Below, piece by piece: positions 21,937 through 34,315 of a stretch of 64,000 nt of DNA (positions are counted from its first letter, which is position 1; the number at the start of each line of letters is the position of its first letter). The notes beneath the pieces were generated by a model. That model had not been told where the DNA came from. It saw only the letters and a list, made by a program, of their open reading frames with translations, and did no database searches. Position numbers and translations under genes: made by a program. The DNA lies in contig NW_026944384.1 of NCBI RefSeq assembly GCF_033439725.1, positions 3,348,001 to 3,412,000 on the forward strand, in the 5' to 3' direction. This DNA is from Neurospora tetraspora (lineage: Eukaryota; Ascomycota; Sordariomycetes; Sordariales; Sordariaceae).

Positions 21937-24900
21937 CTGATCGATTTTAGGTTTTACTCATTAAGTATATTAAAAGCGCTGTCGGCGCCTAAACGCCGCC
22001 GCTTAAAGGCTAATACGAATAAATTTTTGCCCCCGTCGATATTATATTTGAAGGGTAAAAGCTAAAATTTTAATAGCGTTGCTAGGGCCCAATACCGAAT
22101 TACTAATTTACTATTGCTACTTCGTAAAATATTTAATTATTTATCGTTTTTAATTTTAATACTAATTTAATTATTTTTGTTTACGAATTTACTTTAAATA
22201 ATAAAACGCTTGTAAACCTTAGTTTTCGCCGCTCCAATTAGAATATTCGCCAAACCGATTAAAAATAACTTCTTCTCTTTTTATAATTACTAATACTATA
22301 TAATATATTCGATAAATTATTGAGTACAATTAAATTAATGAGTGAAATTAATTTAATTGACCGATTATTAAGCGATTTTATTTTAATTAATAAATTATCG
22401 AACGATTTTAATTAATTATTTTAGCGTTAAAACTATATCGGGTTAATTATAAAAATAAAATTCGATGAATATTAAACTGAAAATAAGAAATATTTCTAAA
22501 AGACGTTTATAAATTAAATTAGCCTCGAACCCATAGAGGTCCCGGATGTATAAAGAAATAATAGACGAATAAATATTTCTAATTCGTGTAATATAAGTAA
22601 TATAAAAATTGTTTCCGCTTTAAGGAGGGGAGGTTATTTATAAATATTTATTCAATTTATAAAACATTAACGCTTTAATAGCATTATATATTGAAATAGT
22701 CTACAAATACAAATTCTTAACGTATTGAATCTTAATTTTTAATTATAGGGAATATACGTATTAAAATATATTAATAGATAATTGTATTATTTTTCTATAA
22801 AGAAAGAAATATTAACTTTATATATAATACGCTCTTCCTACTAATAATTAATAATCTTATAAATAGTAGGAAAATAATATTCCATTAATTCCATTTATTT
22901 AATATGAAATAGGTGGCTAATATATTATAAGATTGTAAGGACGCTCTATATAAAAGAGAGACCGATATTAATATAATATTACCGATATATATTTAAACTG
23001 ATTATATTAATATTAGAATTTAGGACTAAGATATTAATATTTGTATATAGCGAATTCCAATTAGTTATAATAGTAGTCCATTCTAATTACAATTATTAGG
23101 AATGGATAGATTAGGTAATAAAACTATACTTTTTTAGAATAGTTACGAGTATTTTATTAAAATATTAGTTTAATATTATAATAAAATTTCTTAAAAATAT
23201 TATTTATATTTATATTTAAAGAGAGTTAATTATAATAAAGATACGCTTTTACTATAATTTCCATTAGAGATACTATTAGATGATCTAAGTTTAAAAAAGC
23301 GATTTTGAATAATTAAATCCTACTATTCGTCCCGGTTTAATGGGGGGTTAATTATTAGGGTTTTAATTAAATTAAATGAAAGTATATATTAAACCCTTAT
23401 TAAAGTTCTATTTAATTAACGTTTTGACGGTTTTTATACCGAACTTCATAGCGATTTTGTTATCGTCGTCGCTAATAATATTATTATTAACGGGGAACCC
23501 TAAGTTATAATTTAGGAAATTTTATATTTATATTACCGGAGTATTTATAACTTCGTTATAGACGCTAAAGAGCTCTTAAATATAATAGTCCTAAACGAAG
23601 TATTATATAGCGCGAATATATATTATTTTTAATCCTTTCAAATTTATTTTATCGCCGTCGCCATCGCCGTCTATAATAACTGCGTCGATATAAATCTATT
23701 TTAATATCCTGTCAGTTAAAATTGATATTATATTAGCGAAGTATTAATATCCGAATCTTATATATTTAATTATTATTAATAGGATAATTGCCGGAGGGTA
23801 AATTATAAAGCCGTTCGGTAATATAATTATAACAATTATTCTACGGAATAATTAAACATATTTATAATTAGAAATAATATTAATAATATTTACTAATACT
23901 ACCGCGCTGGTATTTGTAATAATAATTTAAGTATGGTCTAAGAGGGCCTACTATTTACACCCCTATTCCTATTCTATTTCTCGTAGAGATATAAATATAT
24001 AATATAAAATATTATTATAAAACTAATAACCGGAAATCTTAGGGTAATAATTAAAACTCTTTAATTATATTAAAATCTATCCTTCCATAATATTGGGGAT
24101 TATAATAGGGATATTAATATTATCCCAAACTATTTTAATAAAAGCGTTTAAATCAGTAATATAATTTAGGAAAAATATTACCAATACGAAAATAATAATA
24201 TATTTAAATATAAATCTAATTTACTACTATATTACGGAATTTCGGTTTTGTAAGAATTATACTTTATTATAAATAATTTAATAAAATTTAATACCTTTTA
24301 CCCTAATTATTTATAATTCGTAGCGGAATTAGACTTATGGTCTAATCCTATTATCCGAAGTAGGGTTTCTATATATATTAATTTAAAATAGTTTCGATAT
24401 AACGTATTATTTTCCTATAGAGAAACTTACTTATTTATATCCCTTATTTTATTAATTTCTTCTTCAACTAAATATGCTTCTAGCAAATTATTATTAATAT
24501 TTTTATTTTCTTCAAAATTAAGTTAAATAGCAGTTTTAAAAATACTTTTCTTTATAATAACTTTTTTAAAACCCTTCTTAATAATACCCTTCCTTATACA
24601 GGGTTTTTTAATTGCAGCCTTTTTAATAGGTTTATTAAATTAAATAAATATATTAATAAGGATTACGCTACGTAATTCGTATGAATCCTCCAATTTTCTA
24701 TTTTCTTTCTATATATATTTATTTACCTAATAGCGGTAATACGTTAGGACGGCCGTTAAAATAATAATACGTGCCATTTTAATATTATTTCGGTTAATAA
24801 TTATATTTTATATAAATTCGTCGAATTCTATTTAAATAAATATTATTTATACCTGCGGGTTTCTTATATTTATAATTACCCTATAGTTATAAAAGTATTT

Positions 24901-25167
24901 AAAAATTGATATATCGCCGAATATTATAATATATTTATAAAAAATTTATGTAATAAATAAAATCAATATTAAAATTAATAATAAATATATTAGAGTAGAA
25001 ATCCCTTTATTATCATTATTTTAGACCCTATCTACATATATACGGATTACTATTATATATATAATAATCTTTTTAATACTAACATTACTAGCTAATATAG
25101 CGGCTTTTAAAGGGCTCTATTTAAATTAGCGAATAATATATATATTTAAATTACGAAGTTAATATAT

Positions 25168-25266
25168 AACGGCTTTAAATTATTTTTCTATAGGGAAAGT
25201 TCAAAAAATTAAAAATAAAAATAAATAACATATAATAGTTTTAAAGAATTTTTCTATAGAAAAAGT
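25168..25266. repeat. Tandem pair, period 66 bp, containing the palindrome
   Basis: The segment GGCTTTAAATTATTTTTCTATAGGGAAAG around 25171 recurs 66 bp later as a version with A/T substitutions. Each copy contains one palindrome. Confidence 0.6.
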
Positions 25267-25998
25267 ATAAGGAGGTGTAAATAGAAATAAATATTGAATA
25301 AATTTACTAATGAATTAATATAATAGTAGGGATCGGTTTTTATTGCTTAAATCCTAATTTACTTAATTATATTAGCCCTTTAAAATAGTAGAATTTATAA
25401 ATCTACTGACTTTAAGCGGATATATTTAATTTTTATTAATAAAACGACCCTAATTAATTATTTTATTATATATTAAATTGATAATTCAATTATAATACCA
25501 TTTTGTAAATAAATAACCGCACTATTATAATTAAATTATAAGAAAACCGTATTTCTATTACTTTTTAATGTATTAATTCTACCTATCTATATTTTTATTA
25601 CAACTTTCGGTTTTTCGTCGGTATTTATTACTAATAGGTTCGGAAATAATATAAACGACTAGATATATATTATTTCCTTTATAATAACTAGGAATTTTAA
25701 TATTATTACTTAAATTAAACTATAATACGACTATCTTTACATTGTAATAGCCGGCATAAAATAAGTATTTCTTTTCAATTAATATATCTTTATAATAATC
25801 TTTTTTATATCTTTTAGCCTATTCATTATTATTTAAGCGATATTAAGAGAAGGGGGGGTAATAAAAGTAGGATAATGTTATAAAGTTAGTACTATTAAAG
25901 AAAGCTGAAGGGGGTTCGGATTAGGATTTTTTACTATATTAATTCGCCTGGACTGGATAGTATTCTAATTATTATTTGTATTGGAATTGTTTATAGTA

Positions 25999-26113
25999 CG
26001 TTATTTTTCCATGTAGAAATTTTATTATGTCGATTATAATTATAAATTTATTTGGACGTTATTTCTCCGTATAAAAATTTTATTATTTAATTACAATTAT
26101 AAATTTACGTATA
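25999..26113. repeat. Tandem pair, period 58 bp, containing the palindrome
   Basis: CGTTATTTTTCCATGTAGAA at 25999 recurs at 26057 with a few changes, and both copies continue through AATTTTATTAT and ATTATAAATTTA-like words. Confidence 0.6.
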
Positions 26114-29100
26114 TAAGGTAATAGAGTATTGATTAGGGGTTTATGGTAAATTATTTTTTATAGGGAAACGAAAGGGAAAGCGCGAATTATAAAAATAAGG
26201 AAGAAGAAGGATAGGAAGGGACGACCCGGGGGGGGTTTTATACTTTATATATATAAGTCTATTTCGAAGAGAATAGATACTATAAGATACTAACTAAATT
26301 AAACCTTCCCTATAGAAAAATAATATATTTTAATTAAAAATTTATATAAAGTGTTCTAAATATTTAATAAAATTATCTTTATTCTCCTTATAATTTTCTT
26401 TTTTTATATTTATTAATTTAAATAGTATAATAGATATTTAATAATTATGATTATTATAATATCCTTAGTTATATAAGGGCGGGATTAATTATATATAAGG
26501 AGGGTTCTATAGGGGTAGCCCTATAAATATATAAGTGCTATTATTTACTTTAGGTTCCTACGTAAACCTGTAATTATATATAGTATATTATTTAACGAAA
26601 GTAAATTATCTATAGGGAGTATATAAATTATATTAATAAATAAAATAAATATTTCCTATTCCTAAAATTTACCCTCCTTTATTAATTAAAGTAATTTTAT
26701 CTACGCTTCGGCATTTTCTTTTTATATTCTCGTATTTATAGTTTCCGCTTTTATTCGTTTCGTAAACGTATTTTTAAATTTAATAGCGCGCGCCAATTTT
26801 CTATCTCTTTCTTTAGCTTATACTTCTCTTACCCTTTAAACCAATATTTATAGCCGTGGAATAAGCGTTTAAAATAATCGACGTCTAATATATATATTAG
26901 ATTTTTTAAAAACGTTTTATTAATCTATTCGGAATATATTTAAAATTGACTTTAGAATAGTAATACAAAAAGATATAACCTTTATAAAGGGTTAATAATT
27001 ATTAAAGGTTTGAAATAATAATATAATTGGGAAATTATTAAATATTAATTCTATTCTATTTTATAAAACAGAAATAAAAGGAGGAGTTAAAGGACGAGGA
27101 GGGGTTATTAAATTAAAGAAGATTAGTACCTTTTTAATTACTTTCTCCGTTATAAGCGTATTATCCCTCTTCTATTTATTGATATTAAATTAGCCGCTAA
27201 TATATCGGATAAATTATTAATTTATTATTAATTTACTATCCGCTCTCGTTATATTATAGTTCAATCGATTTATTAATAAATTAGTTCGATACCCTAATTT
27301 GATACTATATTTTATCTAAATCTATTTATATATTATAAAATAGCAATCGAATCTTATATTGTTACTAATAGGTTAATTATAATATATTAATAATAAATTT
27401 TAGATATATTAGCGATAAATCTTTACTAATAGTTTATGCGTAAATATAAAGAAGTAACGATATAAACCGATTATTCTAATAATGAAATTATTAATATAGT
27501 ATTTCGACTATATTAGTATTTACTCGAAATATATCCTATATTTTTTAATTTATATTAGAGTAAGTATAGTCATATTTAATGTAAATTGTTAGGATACTTT
27601 TATTTTAAACCTAATTCTGAATTTCTTCCCGCGAATTACCTACAAAATAATTAATTAGGGTTCTATTTAGGGTCTATCTTAGATAGATTTAAAGATAATT
27701 ATAAATAATTTTTAATTTACGTCTTAAATAGTAGTAAAATTGCATATATTTATTAAGGATTGAATGTATAAATAACCCTTCTATCTATTAGTAAAATTAA
27801 AGATTATTCTTCATATACTTTTTAATACTATATTTAAAGTAGATATAATAAAATTATACTATACGGCGAGCGAAGTATATAATTTTACGGGGGTAGGGAT
27901 CTATTTAAAAAATACATACTAAAAAACTTATATTAATTAATTAGGGAATTAATAAAGATAAATTATAGAAGGATCTTAAAATAAAATAATATACTTATAA
28001 TTACTTTAAAATTTCAATTTATAGTAATACTATAAAAACCCTCTTTAAATAATTCTTGCTACTTAACTATATATTTATAATCGATTTTAAAAATCTTAAA
28101 TACCGTTTTAAAAATAAGGGCGTATATTTTTAGTGTATTAGTATTAATAAGGATCCGGATAAAAAGGATAATTATCGGAATTAGAAATCTATTAGGAATA
28201 AATTCGGAATAATTTAATAATTTATATCGTTTTAATTATTTTAAATAGAAGCCCTAAATAACCTCCTTATTTTCTATATTGGAAAGATACCTATAATTTA
28301 TATCTAATTCGAAGGATCTAATAAAGCTTTTACGAAAAAATTCTACTTATTCTTTAAAGAAATAGATAATTATAAAATTAGTCCTATTATTAAGGACCTT
28401 CTAAATATACTATTAACAAAAAGTTAATAATTTATCCCTAATAAATCCCAGATATATAAATTTATACAAGTATTTAAATTTTAGTATTTTAATTAATATT
28501 CATATATTATAATTTTAAGGTTCGAAGTTCCTAAAGGTTAAGTAAGAGCGCAATACTTTTTAATTACTAATCGAATTTTATTAACATTATTAAAATTTGT
28601 ATACGTTTAATTAATAATATTAGTACTGTATTTATTAAGGAATTAAATAAAGTAGAAATTATAAATTAAGATTATTAAATTGCGGATTAATTTCTAATTT
28701 ATCCTTAATCTATTAACGATATATTCCGGATTTATTTATCCTAAATTATATTAGGATTTCCTACCCTTTCTAATACTTATATTAAATTTTTGATAATCTA
28801 TTTAGGTGTTTTATTAGGAGGGGGGGGTAAATAAGTATATTAATTATAAGAAATTATAATAATATATAGAATGGTTTTAATATCGATTAGAATATAAAAT
28901 TTAATAATAATATTACAGTTTCGAATTTTAATAGTATTATAGCCTTAAACGTAATTAGTTTCTAATTTATTGATAATAAATTTTCAATAAATCCTAAATA
29001 TATTAAAGAACGATTTATTTACTATAATACATCTTTCTTATTAGTATAATATTCGTTTTAATATATATTTTAATATATAATAAATTAAGTATAGAGTCGT

Positions 29101-30427
29101 TTAAATACCCTTTAATATTTATTTTAATATATAATTAATATTAATTAAAGTTATTAGGGAGGTTAGTAAAAAAGTATATTTTCTTTCCTAGTTTCAAATT
29201 CTAATATTTTAGTTAATAGTAATTATAGCCGGTAATTATTTAAATAGAAGTAAATCTTAAATATAACGCTAATTTTTAAAGATATATTTTAAATAAAGAT
29301 TTACTTTATTTATATACTAAACGAATTTATATAACTATTTCGATTCTTTATAATCCTATATTTCCCAATACGTCCTAATTGCCTATACTTAATTAATTAT
29401 TGAAATAGTATTAGTAGAAGAAAATTATTTTTATTTAAATTAAAACGATATAAAAGATAGTTTAAAAATAAATTAAGGATAAATCTGTATTCAATAGTTC
29501 GCTTAATTAAAAGGACTTTATTTTATCGGAGGTAGATTTTAAATAAAGAGTTTATAACCTCTTCGTCGATTATAGTAGTAAACCCTTATCAATACGCTTA
29601 CTAAACTCGCAAGTCTAAATATTTATAATATTTAATACTAGAGTATTTATAAGTAATATAATAATATATAGTATTATTTAGGTAATTAAACGAAGTATCC
29701 TTGGTAAGTATTTTCCTCTTTATATAATACTAGATCTATAATATCGTAAATTAATTAGGGATTAATTTTATATATATTACTGATTTATTTCGGATTACTT
29801 TACTTTATATACTTCGTCCTATAGGGTTTTAATTTAAAATTCGGTTAAACCCTTAATATCTATAACGTAGGCTACGCTAGAAATAGAAGACTTAGGGTAT
29901 TTTAAAATGATTATAATATAATATATTATTTAAATGAAATTAGAGTATTAATTAATATTATCAGATAAAATAAATATTAGGCCTATAGTTTTAACCTTTA
30001 TATAATTAATATTATTATATTGTTGATTAATAAGAGATATATTTAAAATATATTAATAATTTATTAATTATACTTATTAAAAGGTCAGTTGATATTAATA
30101 TATTAGGAGGGATTATATTCTTTAACTCTTCTAATTTATTGAATTCGGCCGCTATACTATTTATTTATTCTAAGTTAAATATCGTTAATAATTTAATAAA
30201 AACTATATTATTCTATTTAATTAAATTGAATTTAATAGTAATGATTAAAGTATTGGTGTTAATAATATTATTATTGGCTATTTTGTGAAGATAATTTAAG
30301 GATATATTAGAAATGATTTACGGGCTGTTTGTATATAACGAGGAGATGTCGGTCGTAGTCAGTTTATAATTATATTTGGATATATAATCGTTAATATTTA
30401 AAAAGAGTATTCAAAAATGCGAATAAT

Positions 30428-30484
30428 ATTATTTCTCTATAAGGAACTTCGAGTGAGGAATTAATTATTTCTCTACGAGGAAAG
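30428..30484. repeat. Right subterminal repeat
   Basis: Inverted counterpart of 14658-14716: two palindrome copies (TTTCTCTATAAGGAAC and TTTCTCTACGAGGAAAG) around a GAACTTCGAGTGAG spacer. Confidence 0.7.
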
Positions 30485-30556
30485 AAAATATTAAGGGGGC
30501 GAGGGTCGGATAAGAGATTTTTTATAGTGTGGGGTCGGTCTTAGCGTATCCACTTA

Positions 30557-30599
30557 GGTCAGGAAGCTTTAGTAATGGGGTCGGGTTATGTGAGTACTC
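30557..30599 (-). repeat. Right terminal inverted repeat
   Basis: Its reverse complement begins GAGTACTCACATAACCCGAC and aligns with the left end at 34 of 43 positions. It abuts the right 9-bp duplication exactly. Confidence 0.88.
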
Positions 30600-30608
30600 C
30601 CCACGCTG
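30600..30608. repeat. Right 9-bp target-site duplication (CCCACGCTG)
   Basis: Exact copy, same orientation, of 14381-14389. Removing the element and one copy gives the predicted empty site: GACTGTCGTCC, CCCACGCTG, CGTGTCGGC. Confidence 0.9.
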
Positions 30609-31118
30609 CGTGTCGGCAATCAAACCGAATGCAGCTCGGTGAAATTCTAACCACTTTCCCCGAACTTCTTATCTTATCATCTTATTTAATCGAAACATAC
30701 CTACCTCATGAGCGCGGGCACGTGCACCAGCCCGTGATACCCTTTGTCATCACCGTGACAGGACTTCACGTATGACTTCAATCGTTCTCACCGAAACTAC
30801 ACCAAACAAGCAACTCATAAGTTCTGCGATGACAACATTCTTTCATTCTATCATCATATCCGAAACCAAACAACCGTCACCACCTATTCATTCTCATGGT
30901 ATCAACCCTCAACCCGAACCAAAACCTTTAAACACCGCCCAATGCAACCATCCCCGACCCCGTTTTATCTCTCAAAAATACAATATACACGAACAATCTG
31001 ATCTGAAGTCTCGATTGTTGACACACCAAAAAAAGAAAAAAAAGTTCCACACCCACCAAGAAAAGTTGAAAACAAACTAAATCAAATCATTAAAACCCCA
31101 TTTTTATCATCCCACAAA
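30609..31118. other. Spacer between the insertion and the CFEM-like gene 3' end
   Basis: Normal-composition DNA that should hold the 3' untranslated region of the CFEM-like gene. No gene is supported. Confidence 0.5.
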
Positions 31119-34100
31119 TCACTGCACATTCAAAAATAAATCATCCCCCCTCCTCGTCGGCGTCAACTCCGGTACCCAACCGGGAGTGATCGGCGGCGGC
31201 GGCAAGTCCACGTACCGCTCGTTGGTGTTGGTGTTTGTGTTACCACCGTACGGGTTTTGAGACGGCATCGCCCTCTGGTTATTATTGTTGCCCCAGTTCT
31301 GGGCCTGGCCTTCTTGCCAGTATTGTTGTTGCTGCTGCTGCTGCTGCTGTTGGCGAGCCTGTTGGGGTCCAGTCTGCTGTTGTTGTTGGCCATCTCTAGC
31401 CCATCCCTTTGCGGGTCTGCCAATACTCTTGTTAGAGCTGCTGTTGGGATTGGGGTTGAGGGCGAGTGCCGCGGCCTTTTCGGCGCCGAGGCGCTTGGTG
31501 AGCAGGGAGGAACTGTTGGTTCTTGTGTGTTGGTGCTGAGACTGATGCTGTGGTTGGGCTGGCTGGGCAAAGATGGGCCATGATTGCTGGGGCATGGGAG
31601 GTTGTTGGGGTCCTCTGTATTGGCGCTGCTGCTGCTGCTGCATTTGAGCCTCATAATGCCCTTGGGAAGGACGGAAGTAGGAAGACTGCTGCCGCTGCTG
31701 CTGCTGCAGCTGCTGTTGCTGCGCTCGCTGGGCTTGTTGCAACTGGCGTTGCTGTTGCTCCCATTGGCGCGGCGATGGGGCACGGTAATAGTAGGCAGAG
31801 CCCTCTCCCTGTCCTTGTGGCTGTTGAGCCTGTTGCTGATTCCAATAGCCATTGGGGCCAGTCGCTACAGAGCTTTGTCTTCTTTGAGGTTGTTGGCGTT
31901 GCTGTTGCTCAACCGGCACAGCAATCGGGAAGCGCCCCTCAGGTGACCCAGTTCTCATCTGGCCAGGGTTCTTGTTCCTGTTTGGGTTCACAACGGGAGC
32001 GTTCATGGGCCTCGACATCCCGACGGTCAACTGAGGTGTCCCGTGAGGAACCGCACCCATGCGCATTCCCTCGTTATCACGCTCTTCCGGGGTCACGATC
32101 CTGATGGGGAAGCGTCCCTGGCCTTGGGCCTGTCCTTGTCCCTGCTGCTTTGACATACGCTTAGAGTTGCGCCTGGGAGGTTCGGGGCCGGCGGAAGCGC
32201 CACCGTTGCCCAGAGCCTTTTGAGCATCGCGAAGCTGCTGCAGGCCCTCGTTCACATTCTTTCCCTGCTTGTGAATCTTGGGATACGACACCGGCGACTT
32301 TCCGCTAGAAAGAGGGCTCGGCGAGTAAGGCGATTCCGCCACGGGTGAAAGATCTTGGCTATCATCTTCTTCATCTCCCGACTCGATCTCCGTGGCAGAG
32401 TCCTGGGACATCCGACGTTGCCGGGTCGTCCTCTTGACCGACTTGCGCTTGGTTTTGGTGCCTGTCAAGTTCCTCCCCGTGTTGTTCTCAGAGGGCACTG
32501 ACGAAGGGAGAGTGGGCATGGGGTTCTCCGGGCCAGGAACCACAGTCAGAGGAGCGTTGTAATCGGAGTAGACACTTGACGCCACGATGTCCCGAGGATG
32601 AGGGTCATCTCTCATGGCAACAGGTGATTCCACAAAGGCACCCTGCTCCCGTTCTCTGGAGGGGACTCTAAGGGGAGCCACGACCATACCGGGGGTGTAG
32701 GGCATATACGCCCTTTCGGCCTTCGTCTTGTCCTGCGGGCTTGGCAGCTCGACAGAAGAAGTTGGGTATGGGGGCATCTGGGTCTTCGTTCCCGCGCCTA
32801 CAGTTGAGTTTCTGAGGATCCAGTTGCCCTTCTTATCAGCAAAGTAGTAGGTGGTTGCCGACTGGGGATCACTTGGCGGTGGACGCCAAATAGCAGTACC
32901 CGACCTGCTCTCTCCTTCGCCATCCTCTGCAAACTCGGTAATGACACTATCTCTTCCGGTCAAAGGAGCAGCGCTGGGAGCTGGGGCGGGAGCAGCCCTT
33001 GGGACAGCGGCTGGGACAGCAGCGGGCATCGGTGGGTTCTTCGGAATAGCCAAAGTCAAGTTCGGCTTTGGTGGCGTTTCCTTCCTGCCAAGTGGCGTCT
33101 GGGTCCGAGAAGCTGGAGTGATTACCATGGCTGGCGGCAAGGCAGGCATGGGCAGAATAGGAGCGGTGCCGGCGGTAGCTCTAGTTACTGTAGGCCTGGG
33201 AGAGTTTGACGCCGAAGCGGATCCGGGCAGGATCGCCAAACCAACGCCGTCAGCCCTTGGTGCTTTCGTGGGCCTAAACGTAGGTGTGCCCTGTTCCGAA
33301 GGAATCCTCTGAATCGGGTAGCTGATGCCCAGCAAATCAGGACCGGTAATGCTCCTGCGGCCAAAACTCTTGAATGAGTCCCTCATTCTGTTGAATCCCT
33401 TCTCCGGATCCCCTGAACCCATTCTCTTCCGGCGTGCACATTTGGCCAAGAGGACAAGCCCTGCACCCAGAGCCACAACCGCGACACAACCTATTGTGAT
33501 CCCAGCAACCTGAGCGCTGGTGAGTTGCGGTGATTCCTTTTCAGCGGGCGCCCCAGCCGGAGCAGACGTGCCTGATGTGCTTGATGTAACCGGCGCTGTT
33601 GTACTGGAAGCAGTGGGCTCCACGCTTGGAACGGAACTCGGACGTGTGCTCAAGGTTGAGGTTTGAGCCGTGCTGGACTCAGTACTGGTCGTGGAGGTAA
33701 ATCTTGAACTTGATGTTGTTGTCGTCGTCGTGCTCGGCGAAGCTGTAGCAGTGGTGGAGGCCGGAGCCGCGGATTTCGTCACAGTCGAAAGTGCGGCACT
33801 GCCAGTGCCTTTCGTCAAAGTCGGAGCAGCAAGGTTCCCTGTCCCCGATGGGAGGATCAGTGTTGCTACAATAACATCGTGAGTCCTCGACGCCGAATCA
33901 TCAACACCATCACAAATGTTGTACGCCTTTGTCGTTGCTTGAACTGCTAACAGTCAGCCTCCCACACACCTCACACCAAAGTCGGGTATCAAATTTACTC
34001 ACCACCAGCTGCAGTGTCCTTGCAGTTTCCCAACTCCTTCTCGCCAATCATGCATGCTACTGCTCCCTCTCCTAGGGTGTATCCTCCGCCGCCTGTTTGC

Positions 34101-34315
34101 TTGCACATGCATCGTAGGGACGGTGACTTTCCTCCGCAGGTGAGATCGAGGTTTGCTGATATCCATGATTGGAAGCATGGCCTTGCACACGTCGGCACGG
34201 TTTCTACTATCGATGTCGGTATTTGTGGTTCGGCTGCTTGAGCGACTGTCGAGAGGGTCGTCCATAGTAAGCCCAAGCACAAGAATGGCTTGACGGCCAT
34301 AGTACTGGGCAACAT
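31119..34315 (-). CDS. CFEM-like single-pass surface protein, long Gln-rich tail
   Basis: Two exons, 34315-34003 and 33943-31119, with a 59-bp intron (GTGAGT donor, GCTGAC branch) give 1045 residues. A signal peptide covers about residues 1-28 (AVKPFLCLGLLWTTLSTVAQA). A Cys-rich module follows, with Cys pairs in TCARPCF, LTCGG, RCMCK, VACMIG and GNCKD plus AYNICDG after the intron; the spacing is CFEM-like but not confirmed. Next come a Ser/Thr-rich stretch (likely O-glycosylated), one membrane helix (VAGITIGCVAVVALGAGLVL) and a basic stop-transfer KCARRKR. A disordered cytoplasmic tail of about 700 residues is rich in Pro, Ser and Gln, with a polyGln tract from CTG repeats near 31322-31351. 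The architecture suggests a wall-associated sensor or haem-handling receptor; that role is inference. ATG codons at 34315 and 34300 are both possible starts. Confidence 0.8.

Larger units (their letters stand above)
14390..30599. mobile_element. 16.2-kb RIP-mutated DNA transposon, Mutator-like
   Basis: The block has a 9-bp target duplication, terminal inverted repeats of about 43 bp with 34 matches, both ends starting GAGT, and a further inverted repeat near the ends. Among eukaryotic DNA transposons a 9-bp duplication is typical of Mutator-like elements; Merlin (8-9 bp) is an alternative. The interior is very AT-rich, with CpA and TpG scarce but CpG retained, as RIP in Neurospora produces. 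No intact transposase was found, so the superfamily call rests on the ends. The interior contains a Copia relic, RIP-broken coding repeats and many copies of a palindrome, indicating nested insertions and/or captured cargo. The block is likely to be packaged as H3K9-methylated, DNA-methylated heterochromatin, which is inference from RIP'd DNA elsewhere. Confidence 0.8.

Noticed and set aside
14390-30599. AT-rich block as inserted mitochondrial DNA
   Set aside because: CpG is retained while CpA/TpG are depleted, a Copia relic is present, and the ends are inverted repeats with a target duplication; no mitochondrial gene was recognised.
14390-30599. Maverick/Polinton or Starship identity for the block
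   Set aside because: Polintons make 6-bp duplications and have longer inverted ends with polymerase/integrase genes not seen here; Starships lack such inverted ends. A 9-bp duplication fits Mutator-like better.
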